A DNA stretch of 64,000 nt, from assembly GCF_048544455.1 (NCBI RefSeq), contig NC_133538.1, forward strand, positions 37,449,469 to 37,513,468, given 5' to 3'. The notes below the pieces were generated by a model, which was not told the origin of the DNA, made no database searches, and saw only the letters and a program-made list of their open reading frames with translations. Position numbers and translations under genes: made by a program. Below are positions 11,070 through 22,800 of the stretch, piece after piece. Every line of letters starts with the position of its first letter. The first letter of the stretch is position 1. Origin of the DNA: Silene latifolia (lineage: Eukaryota > Streptophyta > Magnoliopsida > Caryophyllales > Caryophyllaceae).

Positions 11070-12821
11070 ATGGCAACTTCTAGGCAAAGGGCCGCCTTGA
11101 AAAATGCATTATCATCTCGCTCTAAGGTAAATACTCCCCCTAGCTATGCTAATAGTTCTTTTGGCATTTCTTTTAAAGATAAAAAGAAGTTAGCATTGTT
11201 TAATGAATTTGTGGGGAGGAAATGGGAGCCTACAAGGTGGGCTTGTGGTGAAACTATGAATAGAATGGGTATTAATGAGGAGGTAGAGGTCCTTTGTGAA
11301 AGAATTGGTATTAGCAAAATTTTCAATGCCGATGTCGAGACCTACGCCCCCCTTGCTTCGGAATTCTTAGCCACCTTTGAGGCGGTTTTTGCTTCTCCTT
11401 ATAGCAATTCGACCGTCTCCTTTCAATTGGGAGGAATTCAAAGGAATATGTCCTTAGAAGAATTTGGGCGACATTTTGGTTTTAAGATTTGTTCTTGGGG
11501 TGGGTATAGGCCGGCTGAATCTAGTGAGGACATTGCTTCCCGTAGTGCCTTTTGGAGGCTAATTACCCGGAGGTCGGAATTCTCTAGCGGGAAAGAAAGT
11601 TCCGTTAAAATTAGGAATGCCGTACTTAGGTACCTTGCCCGAATTATAGCCTCTTCCTTATTTTCCTCGGCCGAGACGCACCACAATTGTAGTGTCTTGG
11701 CCCTCCACCTTTTACAAGATGCCGTCTACGGACGAGAGATGACCATAGACCTTGCCACGGCGCTAGCCAAGCATTTCCTTGGCATTATAGCTAAGCCGAA
11801 ACCGTTGATATCTTGTGGGGGTCTCATTACAATTTTGGCTAACTCTTTGGGAGTAGTGCACAACTTTGAAAAGGTGGAGGGGGGGATTTGGCTTGAGGAG
11901 GCTCATTTGCCTTGGCTACGGGAAGTTAAGGGTCGTCTTATGTATGCTATTACCGATTCTCGTTATCTCTTATTGCCCAACCCTATTGCCACAACCGTTT
12001 CCAACCCATTGAATTGGGGGATGCCTTACCGGGACGATGAATATGAGCTCGTGAACCGAAAGTGGAAGAAGTTAGCTCATCAAGGGGAAGCGGGGTTTAT
12101 AGTGTATGGACTGGGGGATATGGAACCTATTGAGCAAATTCCCAATATACCTCAACCCGAGGTGTTCCGGGATGACTTGGGGGGAGGGAGCAACCAAGGG
12201 CAACCCAACGTCGCCCAACCCGAGGTCCATGAAGAGGCACCGAATGTAGAAGGGTCGGGAGGTGTTCATCACTCTACTTATGATGTGGGAGGGGGTTCTA
12301 CTCCCATGGAAACCGACCAACAACCTAGCACCTCCCAACCTTCCCAAAACCCCGGGTCCACCTTTGACTACTTTCCCAATTATAACTTTGGCACCCCTTT
12401 GAACCAAGACACCGAATTCCACTACCAACCCCAACCCCAACCACAACCACATCAACCTAGCCGAGCTTCCTTCCATGTACCATCCTCTAGCCAATGGGAG
12501 GACATGTTCGGCATGGTGAGGGAGACAAGAGACTTTGCTAAGGAAGCTAGGGATATTGGGACTAGTAACCGAACTTATAGTGAGGAGACCCGGAGGATAA
12601 TGCTTGAGAACCAAAGAATTTTTGACGAAAGTCGTGGCTATGCAAGGGACACGAGGAACATGGCCATGTCTTCCCTCCTATATGGGAGACGGAACGCGGA
12701 CCGTCTCCATGCCTTGTCCGGGACCCAAAATGAGATGATGAGACAATTGGAGGAGCTTAGAGCTAGGAGCTTTGCCTCCCGCCAAGACCCCTCTAACCAA
12801 CCACCACCCGGATCACAATAG
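11070..12821 (+). CDS. Element A Athila ORF-1 / env-like protein
   Basis: This intact 583-residue frame starts at ATG 11070. It resembles the Athila ORF-1 protein family, found downstream of pol in Athila elements and often called envelope-like. The N-terminal 330 residues are the conserved part (QLGGIQRNMSLEEFGRHFG region). Residues about 360-490 are rich in Pro, Gln and Ser, with a PQ repeat near 455. The C-terminus is charged, with possible helical heptads. I see no clear signal peptide or membrane segment, so a viral envelope role is unproven. The protein at 48415-49755 in element C is a distant relative. The intact frame fits the young age of A. Confidence 0.85.
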   Translation: MATSRQRAALKNALSSRSKVNTPPSYANSSFGISFKDKKKLALFNEFVGRKWEPTRWACGETMNRMGINEEVEVLCERIGISKIFNADVETYAPLASEFLATFEAVFASPYSNSTVSFQLGGIQRNMSLEEFGRHFGFKICSWGGYRPAESSEDIASRSAFWRLITRRSEFSSGKESSVKIRNAVLRYLARIIASSLFSSAETHHNCSVLALHLLQDAVYGREMTIDLATALAKHFLGIIAKPKPLISCGGLITILANSLGVVHNFEKVEGGIWLEEAHLPWLREVKGRLMYAITDSRYLLLPNPIATTVSNPLNWGMPYRDDEYELVNRKWKKLAHQGEAGFIVYGLGDMEPIEQIPNIPQPEVFRDDLGGGSNQGQPNVAQPEVHEEAPNVEGSGGVHHSTYDVGGGSTPMETDQQPSTSQPSQNPGSTFDYFPNYNFGTPLNQDTEFHYQPQPQPQPHQPSRASFHVPSSSQWEDMFGMVRETRDFAKEARDIGTSNRTYSEETRRIMLENQRIFDESRGYARDTRNMAMSSLLYGRRNADRLHALSGTQNEMMRQLEELRARSFASRQDPSNQPPPGSQ

Positions 12822-13515
12822 GTGGTGGGTTTTGCGGGAAGCTTGCTAGTTGTCCCTTCGTGTCATTTTCTCCTCCTCTCTTTCTCTCGTGGTGATTGGT
12901 GTGTTGGTACGTTTAATTCTCTCTCTTGGTTATTTCTTGACTTGTTGCCCTTTATCTTGATTTTATTTGGAATTGGCCTGGTGTGTTTCACCTAGCACCT
13001 ACACCCTTGATGAAGTCGGGTGTGTTCTATTGCTCCCAAATTTAAAATCTAAAGCCTTTGGTATGCTCCTCATAATCAATCCAAATGACAAGTACGATCT
13101 CTCCCTTTATCCAAATTCTCTCCTTCACGTTTAATTTTCGCATGCATTTAGTTGATAATTCATTTAGTTGCATCATATAGGATTGCATTAGATTTTAATT
13201 TTGTAATATATTGTCACATTTAGTAATTGCATTCACTTAGCATAATTTGCATTGTCATTTCAATTTTGCATATAGAATAGAGCATGCATTGCATTTTCAA
13301 AATAAAAACCAACTAAAAATTGAAAAATGACAAAAACCACCAAAAACATGTTAATTTATTTCACTAATATGCCCTCCCATGTCTATAAATAAGTGTGGGG
13401 AGGGCCTAAAAAAAAAAAAATATGTCTTTTAATTTGTACTCCCTCCACACATTTATTTCCATTAGGAAGTAATGTAAATAAATAAGTGTGGGGAGGGAGT
13501 TCTCATATCAAAAAC
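12822..13515 (+). other. Element A 3' non-coding region, first part
   Basis: There is no gene here. Two purine tracts resembling the element's PPT, AAGTGTGGGGAGGG, occur at 13391-13404 and 13484-13497. The second forms the right arm of an imperfect inverted repeat with about 13439-13463. The region ends at the AAAAC target site of element B. Confidence 0.7.
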
Positions 13516-14864
13516 TGTAATACCCCGTATCTTATATAATCGATTAAACGGATATTATTATATATTAGTTATTATACATTTCATATTGGTTGCATCGTAA
13601 TATCGTGAATGTTATTAAGTCGGGTTTATATCGTATATGTTGAGTCGGGCTACATCACATTTTGTCTTCTGGGTCAAGAATCGTATCACCCATCTACCCA
13701 TCTACATTTACCCAATTACCATACCCGTTTAAACCATTTGCCTTACCCGGAACATGTAACCATCTTTTACCCTAAACCTAATCTAAGAGCCGCTCTCCCT
13801 CTCCCCTCTTTTAACAGTTGAGTCATTTCTAATTTCATTTTTTCATTTATAAAACCATTTTTAAACCTAGAGAGAGGGAGAGGAAGAAGAATTGTCGAGC
13901 CTTTCATTTGATTGAAGATTTCTCATCGATTCCAACCTAATTCGATCTCCCTGTTTGTGATGGATATGTGAAGGATCATAATTGATTGCTTGTGTGCTTG
14001 GATTGCGAAAAGGTAGGGAAATACACTTGACTTATTATCGTTGATGTTGAATTGTGTTGACTTGTTTGTGTTTCATATGACCAAACTGTGAACGTTGACT
14101 TGATTCGTGGTTGTTGATTTACGTTATGATTCATATACTGGAAGGTGATTGACTGAATTGATCGTATTGAGTATGTTATCACAACATTTGGTAACCGGCA
14201 TGATTTTATGATTGATCAATTCAATGATATATATATTGTGTTGCATTAATTTCTTTTGAGCATTCATATGCATTGGAGATGGAGGATGTTGTGGTGATGT
14301 GGTGTGGTGAAGATGATGTTGTGATAAGGCCCAGGCGGGTTCTGCAGGACTTGCCCTGGTGTCCTCAAACATGGAGTCGCGGATCGGCTACGGTCGATAT
14401 ATAGTCTACCGGGGATCGGTATGGTCAAAGTTCCGGGTTATGAGATATAAGTTGAGATGGAGATGGAGGTGACGGAGGAGCATGCATATCATATTTTGTT
14501 GTTTCATTGTATTCCCTACTCAACCTCGTGGTTGACCCTGTATATTCGTGAACACCTGTGACGATCCAAATATTGGGGAGCAGACTTGACAGGTTTATGA
14601 GATAGGATGGGAGCTTGATGGGCGTGAGACACTGGATCAGAAGACTTAGTAGCTAGATCATCATTTAGAAGACTTTCACTTTTATTTATGTTAGTTCTTT
14701 GTAATTTGATGTAAAAGAGGTTTTGTAACAATTAAGTAAAGTAATTATATATTTTGCCTTGGAGTTTAATTTGTTATTCACTACCTCGGGAAACTGAGAT
14801 GGTCACAGTCCGGTTTATTAGGGAATGTCTTGCTAAAGGCTCCTTCATAAATCGGGGTGTTACA
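13516..14864 (+). repeat. Element B left LTR
   Basis: This 1349-bp LTR pairs with 18995-20345. The copies look identical except for about eight differences packed between about 14330 and 14610, several of them small indels. A 70-residue frame at 13609-13821 is the same in both LTRs and has no domain; it is not called as a gene. Confidence 0.93.
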
Positions 14865-14867
14865 AAG

Positions 14868-14879
14868 TGGTATCAGAGC
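14868..14879 (+). promoter_or_regulatory. Element B primer-binding site, initiator tRNA-Met type
   Basis: TGGTATCAGAGC begins three bases after the left LTR. It is complementary to the 3' end of plant initiator tRNA-Met. H2 at about 57218 has a near-identical site. Confidence 0.9.
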
Positions 14880-17800
14880 GAACGATCCTCAGGCCTAAAC
14901 CAAAGAACCCAATGAACGTAGGATGTGTCTAAATAAAATGAACCCCTGGGAATAAACTGTTAGGAGCTCACAGTGCGGTTAAGAAGGCGCCCTTAATGCG
15001 TGCTCTTTTGCCCTCTCAGTTTTGACCCAGGTAAACCGAGAGAAATTGAGTGAATGGGGTAGTTAGAAGGAAAACCTTGGATATAATCGAGGGGATGTAC
15101 ACCTTGAGACCCATATATTCTAACCATGCTGCAGGATAACGTTGCGGTAAGTATTTTGTATGAATGATGGCGTGATCATATGATGTTGTGGAGATGAGAA
15201 ATAAAATTTTCGTGTTCTGGTTGATAATCAATGAAGTGTTGGATTGTGGTAATCGTGAGCGTGAAAATAATTGCGAATTGATGATATTTATCTGGATGGA
15301 TGTTGAATGATGTGATAATAGTACTATTATGTCTAGTGATATGCGGTTATGTGATCCCGAGGCCCTGCTAGTATAGTATTGTGATAATAATGAGACACAC
15401 TATTGAATTGCATGTTTCTAGTCATAGCAATCGTGATTTAGATGTAAGGAGTAGGTAGAGATGCGAAGGGATTCTATGGGATAGATGTTTACGTAAGTAC
15501 AAAGTGTGAGATTTAAGTTGGGATGGGTTAGTATACATAGTATGTTCATAAGAGCTTGTCACATAGTAAAGAATGACCTAGTGCTGAAACTCGTTTTGTT
15601 TGATTTTACTGTTTAATTGACCTTACTGCCATTTCTTTTCTGTTTATTTCCTATGGATGAAAATTTTATGAGAGATAGCCTCGTGAGTTGGTGTTCATTT
15701 GGCGTTGGTTTCATGCCTATAGGATATACGGATTAGGAGTAATAAATATTTTAGTGGGCTGTGGTCAGGAAGTTCCTGTGCAGTGATGTTTTGACCAACG
15801 ATTTTGTAAAAATCCTCATTTAAATTGTATTAATAATTTTTGCATAATTCCAACTCCATCGATCAGAAGATTCGCATATGTTTTCAAATTAATAAGCCAC
15901 GAAAATTCTTGATGTCTCTATATTAAATGGTAAGTTTTGCAAACTGACCCAAGTTTCGGACCAATTGCTGTCACATACTTGTTTGGACCAACTGAGTTGT
16001 AAAATCCTTTAAAAATTGAATTCTTAAGCTTTGGACCTCATTCTTTTTCTTACGAATTATTAACTCTATGTATGTTATAAAAAGTAATATAACTCAAGTT
16101 TTCGTTGAACGGTTATTTATTCGTGATTTTTGGAAGTTACAACGTGAATCATAACTTTTAAAATGTGAATTCTATGTTGAGTTTTCATACAGTTGTTCGA
16201 TTATTTCATGAGCCTTATTAATGTGAAATTATAGTGTCCTTATATGATGATAGTAGCACACATATTCATTGGTTATGTATCTTAACAAGTGATAAAAAAA
16301 AATTAATTAAAGTTTAGTTTATAACGTTGTTGGCATGATAGTATGTGTGAAATTGAATAGCTTAATCTGATCCTTAATCGAGGGTGAAATATTTTATACG
16401 AGTCCAGTTGTTGCATATTTTATATATGTTTGGCATGTTGTAATATCTCTGGTGTGTTCATTATATTTGTATAGTGGTCGGATATATATAAATATAAAAC
16501 TATATTGTCATATCTTGGTAAAGTCGGTGGCGTTAAATGTCAACTTGATTGTTCTAATATACTCGCATGAATATTTATAATAATTATGTTTAAATGTTTA
16601 CACATGGATGGTAGTAATGAGTATGTCTAAATGTTCACACATGTAGGATGTCATCTGAGTTCTAATGTCTTCTATGTGAGTCTGTGTGCCTATAGTTATA
16701 CTTATTACTTTCATTGCATTAATTTATTTCAGTTGAACCTAAACTTATGATATGATAATAAAATAGTGTTGTTGTTCCTTATGGGATATGTTCATAGTTG
16801 TATTGTTATGAAATGCTAAGGTGATTATTTTGACGGAAATTTTTTGTTTTTTTTTTGTTTTGTGTCAGCTATGTTGGCCAATTATAATGAGATAACCCTT
16901 TGATGATTCACATGTTATGCGTATGTTTAAATGATAGTCGTTATAGTTACGTTTAATTGAGCCGCGAGTTGCCTAGTTGTTCAAACCAGAGAACTTGTTC
17001 ACCTTGCTAATATTTTGTCATAGATAATGTTTTACAAGTTATATGATGGTATACGTACATGTTTAAGTTGTTTATGCGAGATCTTTTGTTTTGCTGAAAA
17101 TGAGTTATACTAAGTTGCTGGACACAATTGAATGATATGGTTGCTAAAATGTTAAACACATGTGTGATATGGAAGTAATGTTGTTGTTGTCATGGATCAT
17201 ATGTTGTTACTTTTATTGGGAAATATATTTTCAGAATTTATATCGTGCAAACAATTTTGATAATTTAAAATATGAATTATGAGTATGTTGTTGATTGTTT
17301 AAATTCATCGGTCTAATTCGTGACCTAAATCAGTGAGTGAGTAAATGGCTGTATGGACATGTCAATAAGATCCTGTGATTGTGATGGATAGTAGTGGTAG
17401 ATCTATTTTCTGTGATATGTTTACAAATGTGAGAAGTTTCTTAAATTGTTTTGTTATTTTACTCTCGCTCGTTCATGGTATATAATTGATCATCAAATTT
17501 GCTTAATTACATACATGTCCATTGCCCTCGTGCCTACTCTATCCCAACACCAACTTTGACTATGAAGACCATTAGTTAGTGAGCTATTTTCGTCATATGC
17601 GAGGACGTGGTTGAGTTTTATTTTCTTTATCGAGGTAACACGATATTACCGTCCCTAATACTTTTATTATTGTTCGGGGTTGTATGTGTATGTGTCATTA
17701 TTTGTCATCGTTTTATGATATCAATTTATACATGGTAATTGTGAATTTCTGATGATTGTCACTATTTCGGTTTGCAATTATATAAGTACGTATTATATAT

Positions 17801-18994
17801 CTTATTGTCAAGAGGGGGATTTTGGTGAGATGGGTTTGGGTAGATTTGAATGACATATATGATTGGTTGAGCACAAGGATTGGAAATCTATAAGTTTGTA
17901 AAGGAAACAATTAGATTTGGTAATGGTTGCGATAATGGCTTTTCGTTTGGTTGCTAGGAGATAATGGAGGTACTACGTATTAATTAAGATTGTGTTGTGC
18001 TATTGATTCTCATAATATGGAGCTTAAGTTATACTACGATATACCGTGTGGACTTTGGCCTTGAGTTGAGCCTTATTTCATTCGGATTCTCATATACTGA
18101 TTTTTGGTTCGTATTGTAGTTAAATTGTCTAATCCTTGACCTGACTCGTGGGTGAGTAGCTTAGAGTTTTACTCGCCCGAGCATACCTTTGACTTTATAT
18201 CAGGCGACCTGAGATACGAATGTTATGCTAATGTACCCGATGCCGAAAGTACGATCAACCACCCAAACCAGGACTTTGGGGAAGAGGTGAACTAGGAAGG
18301 GAATGACATAGAAGTCACCAGAATCAGAGTAAGCGCGACCTAGGGACTGTTAGGTCAGAGCTAGTAACACCATGATCGGTCTGTTATGAAACCGTGTAAA
18401 CCTTTGGCTCCTTCTTGTTGTTCTTTTAGTTTGATGTTATGTTTTTAAGTTAAGCATGAGCTAAGTAATAAGTGTACTTGTTGACAATCAGTTAATTCAA
18501 TAATAAAACCTTGTTTTCGACTTTAATGTTACTGCGCAATCTCTTATCATGAGTTCTTTTCTGTTACATGTTGTTGACAGTGATTTTGTTGCATAGGAAT
18601 ATGAAAGTTGAAAAGAGGTTACGAGGACGTAACCATGTTTTTAGTTGGGTAGGATTGTAAAATCTTAATGTTTATGTTGCACTGTTTGTAGATTGTGGTT
18701 TTGATCAAGTTGATGTTCCGTTGTGCGGTACCTATGCAAAAGAGTTCTCTATGTTTTGTTCTTACTTCTGATTAGTTGGGTTATATGAAGATGAGTTAAA
18801 CTTCGGGACGAAGTTTATTTTTAGGAGGGTAGAATGTAACATTTCGTGTCTGTTATATTTAATTGATGTGTCAAAAGTGTGTGTTAACTGTGTTAGAAAT
18901 GCGTGATGTCCGTATGTACGATAGACAATACCCCTTTTGATGTTTGAGTACGGGAGCGAACTTCGGGACGAAGTTCATCTTAAGGGGAGAAGAC
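14880..18994 (+). other. Element B interior, non-coding, with a second 3'-end-like site
   Basis: The interior has no protein gene that I can support and is AT-rich. The first 150 bases resemble those after the PBS of the remnant at 57215. Near the end, a hairpin plus purine tract occurs twice: at 18798-18834, followed by TGTAACA, and at 18958-18994, directly before the LTR. The 120 bases between them may be an LTR-start remnant of a related element. Confidence 0.75.
18958..18994 (+). promoter_or_regulatory. Element B 3' hairpin and polypurine tract
   Basis: A perfect 8-bp stem, GAACTTCG / CGAAGTTC with loop GGA, spans 18958-18976. An 18-nt stretch with the purine tract AAGGGGAGAAGA follows up to the LTR at 18995. 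The purine tract would prime plus-strand DNA; the hairpin's role is unknown. Confidence 0.8.
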
Positions 18995-20345
18995 TGTAAT
19001 ACCCCGTATCTTATATAATCGATTAAACGGATATTATTATATATTAGTTATTATACATTTCATATTGGTTGCATCGTAATATCGTGAATGTTATTAAGTC
19101 GGGTTTATATCGTATATGTTGAGTCGGGCTACATCACATTTTGTCTTCTGGGTCAAGAATCGTATCACCCATCTACCCATCTACATTTACCCAATTACCA
19201 TACCCGTTTAAACCATTTGCCTTACCCGGAACATGTAACCATCTTTTACCCTAAACCTAATCTAAGAGCCGCTCTCCCTCTCCCCTCTTTTAACAGTTGA
19301 GTCATTTCTAATTTCATTTTTTCATTTATAAAACCATTTTTAAACCTAGAGAGAGGGAGAGGAAGAAGAATTGTCGAGCCTTTCATTTGATTGAAGATTT
19401 CTCATCGATTCCAACCTAATTCGATCTCCCTGTTTGTGATGGATATGTGAAGGATCATAATTGATTGCTTGTGTGCTTGGATTGCGAAAAGGTAGGGAAA
19501 TACACTTGACTTATTATCGTTGATGTTGAATTGTGTTGACTTGTTTGTGTTTCATATGACCAAACTGTGAACGTTGACTTGATTCGTGGTTGTTGATTTA
19601 CGTTATGATTCATATACTGGAAGGTGATTGACTGAATTGATCGTATTGAGTATGTTATCACAACATTTGGTAACCGGCATGATTTTATGATTGATCAATT
19701 CAATGATATATATATTGTGTTGCATTAATTTCTTTTGAGCATTCATATGCATTGGAGATGGAGGATGTTGTGGTGATGTGGTGTGGTGAAGATGATGTTG
19801 TGATAAGGCCCGGGCGGGTTCTCGCAGACTTGCCCTGGTGTCCTCAACAAGCGAAATGCGTGAGATCGGCTACGGTCGATATATAGTCTACCGGGGATCG
19901 GTATGGCTGGGTGTTCCGGGTTATGAGATATAAGTTGAGATGGAGATGGAGGTGACGGAGGAGCATGCATATCATATTTTGTTGTTTCATTGTATTCCCT
20001 ACTCAACCTCGTGGTTGACCACATATTCGTGAACACCGTGACGATCCAAATATTGGGAGCGAGACTTGACAGGTTTTATGAGATAGGATGGGAGCTTGAT
20101 GGGCGTGAGACACTGGATCAGAAGACTTAGTAGCTAGATCATCATTTAGAAGACTTTCACTTTTATTTATGTTAGTTCTTTGTAATTTGATGTAAAAGAG
20201 GTTTTGTAACAATTAAGTAAAGTAATTATATATTTTGCCTTGGAGTTTAATTTGTTATTCACTACCTCGGGAAACTGAGATGGTCACAGTCCGGTTTATT
20301 AGGGAATGTCTTGCTAAAGGCTCCTTCATAAATCGGGGTGTTACA
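18995..20345 (+). repeat. Element B right LTR
   Basis: This 1351-bp LTR is the partner of 13516-14864, followed by the AAAAC target duplication. Confidence 0.93.
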
Positions 20346-22800
20346 AAAACCCAAAAATACGTCTTTTAAATTTTTCAAAACCAAAAATCACAAAAATATG
20401 TTATTTTGCCTTTGAAAAATCAAAAATCCATCAAAATATGTTCATTTCTTTTTGTTATTCACTCCCTATGCTTTTGTCCATTGAGGACAATGTACATCTC
20501 AAGTGTGGGGAGGGAAATATCCACTCTTGTGCATATTTGTTTACAATTGTAAATGTTTATAAATTAGATAAAATGCCTAAAAATTGAAAAATTTCTGAAA
20601 AATTCAAAAAAATTGCATTGTATATATATGTTTTGTCTAACCTTTTGGCTTGGCGCATTGACCACTTGAGGCAAAAGGGAGCTAGAAGACCGCTTGGTAT
20701 AATCCTTCCTATCTCTTGCTCCTTTTACTATTCTTTCTTTTTGGTATCTTGCATACTTTGAAGGAGAATGGGAATTTTGTTGCTTTGGGTGTCTCCTTGG
20801 GAGACCGTTTGGAATTTTGGTGTTGATGTGCTGCTAGGTTTAGCCAATTTGTTGCACGTTTCATTTCATGTTTGTTTAAATTTCCGCATGCATTTGTTCA
20901 CATGTAAATTCTTGTTGCATTTCTTTCTTTTTGCATTAAGTTTGTAAATAAGTTTTTAAGAAAGAGCATGGTCAAAGGAAGGGAACCAAGTACCCCCATG
21001 ATGAACTAATGTGCCCAATTGTGCCTTTCCCCTCCTCGTGACTCGCACCCGTGGCCTCTTAGTTAGCCGAGGAAGGAGGGCTTGACCAATGAGTTTAGAC
21101 CGATCTTGTGAGACCTAGGGCCGTAGACTAGACCTTTGGCTCGACTTAGCTACTCAAAGGTAAGGGTAGAGCCTCCTAGGGCGGGTACATTCATACCCCG
21201 CCCTCATCTAGGTTCGAGAGTAGGTCTCCTCGCGAGACGTGTCACATCATTACGCACAAGTGTGTCGCATCGTCCTTAGATCATGAAATTGCATTGCATT
21301 TTTGTGCATACGATATGAAGCAAAAATCAGTTTTTATGAACCTCACATAGCCAAATAGCCTTGTTTTCTCCCCTACATCGTTTCCCTTTTTGATTCACCC
21401 CCTTTGAACTTAGCCTTTTCATTTGGCAAACCCACTTAAAATAGCTACATTCCCATAACCACCCGTCCTTAATCAAGAATTGGTCGGTTTTTGTAGTTGT
21501 GTTGTAGGAGGTGATTTGGGTCGTGATGGTGGATGGCTTGCACGTCCATTTGGGTCGGATTTCTATGTGAAATTGGTTTTGTGTATAAAATAAGAGGTTG
21601 TAAATTGTAATGAAAAAGCAAAATAGAGAAGTGAAAATGTCGTGAAAAATCAAAAAAATAGTAAGTCAAGTTGTGTATATTTGTCATAAAGAAAAGAAAA
21701 AGGCAAAGCAACACCCCTCCTCATCAATAAATGGGGTAGAAAAAGCCGTTGCTAAATAAAAAGGGGCAAATTGATGTTTTTCCAAAGATGAGTCGGGTCT
21801 ACACATTTTTTGCATGGCTTGGAAACCGAGTCGTTGTTACGGTGTAGACGTTACCATTTGTTGAAATAAAAGGAGTTTTATCAAATTTTTCCTACTTGAG
21901 TTGGGTTTATGCAATTTTTGCATAGTATTGGTCATTAATGCTATGTTAGGGCATAGACGTGTCTCATATGTTGCAATAAGAGATGGGATGTGATGTGTCG
22001 ACAATTCTTGATTTGAGCTCCACATGTCCAAACGGTGCTTGCACCAATCCCGTTTCGACCTTCTCCTTAGCCCCGTTGTAACCCTTGCTTCATGTTTTGT
22101 GCATTTTCCCATTGTTTGCATTTCATTGGACATAGGACGGTGTTACACATTAGATTGCGGGCACGTTTTCGCTAGTCGAGTTAGTTGAGTGATTTTGGTT
22201 ACTTTTTGTCACAAAAATCACCTTGTTCTTTCATTGAGTGACGAGTGAAAACCGTGAGGATGTCGTTGCCTTGGTCTCCTTAGTCATGGGTCCTTTGGTT
22301 GAATCTTGTTTCGGTTTTGTAATTCTCGGCGGACTTGCCATTTCTTCCCTTTCCCCGCTCTTGAATTAGTTTCTTGAGCATTGGTCACACAAGGGTTGCT
22401 TTTGTCACGCTTAGGGGGTTGGCACCTCCGTTGGAACATCTGAGATGGTACTCCCGACTTAGGCCGTGTTTTGTTGCTTGAAAACCCGGCCACTTAGATG
22501 AGGAAAGTGGACCATTTTTGTTAGATGCATTCTATAGCTTGATTATGTGTTTTCATGATGGATGCATCGCATTTTTGTAGCAAGACCCAACTTGCCTTGC
22601 AATAGGGCACTTTTCCCTCATGAGTGTCAAATTGTGAGTTGAAGGGGCGTTGAGTGCGCTAATACTCGATCGGCTATTAATTTAGAATAATTGAGTAATG
22701 CTTATATTGTGCACACACTCTTGGTGGATATTATTGTAGTCTCTTGTGCATTGGTTTTGGACTTACTCGGGGACGAGTAAGGGTCAAGTGTGGGGAGATT
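20346..22800 (+). other. Element A 3' non-coding region, second part
   Basis: No gene is supported over about 2.4 kb. A small hairpin (TTGTCC / GGACAA, 20474-20490) lies ten bases ahead of a PPT-like tract AAGTGTGGGGAGGG at 20501-20514. The true 3' end signals are at 22762-22800. Small frames here have no family match that I recognise. Confidence 0.7.
22762..22800 (+). promoter_or_regulatory. Element A 3' hairpin and polypurine tract
   Basis: A perfect 8-bp stem CTTACTCG / CGAGTAAG with loop GGGA spans 22762-22781. It is followed by 19 nt containing the purine tract GTGTGGGGAGA up to the right LTR at 22801. Position and loop match the hairpins of H and B. Confidence 0.8.

Larger units (their letters stand above)
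13516..20345 (+). mobile_element. Element B: non-coding LTR retrotransposon (LARD type), Tekay-related ends
   Basis: The LTRs are 13516-14864 and 18995-20345, starting TGTAATACCCCG and ending GGGTGTTACA, with a perfect 5-bp TSD AAAAC (13511-13515 and 20346-20350). A tRNA-Met-type PBS follows the left LTR, and a hairpin plus purine tract precede the right LTR. The 4.1-kb interior has no retrotransposon protein in any frame. The LTR ends, PBS and 3' hairpin match those of H, so B probably moves with enzymes of a Tekay-type partner. It is inserted in the 3' non-coding region of A, so it is younger than A. Confidence 0.93.

Noticed and set aside
13609..13821. Identical 70-residue frames at 13609 and 19088
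   Set aside because: They are the two LTR copies of element B and have no domain; identity reflects the LTR repeat, not gene conservation.
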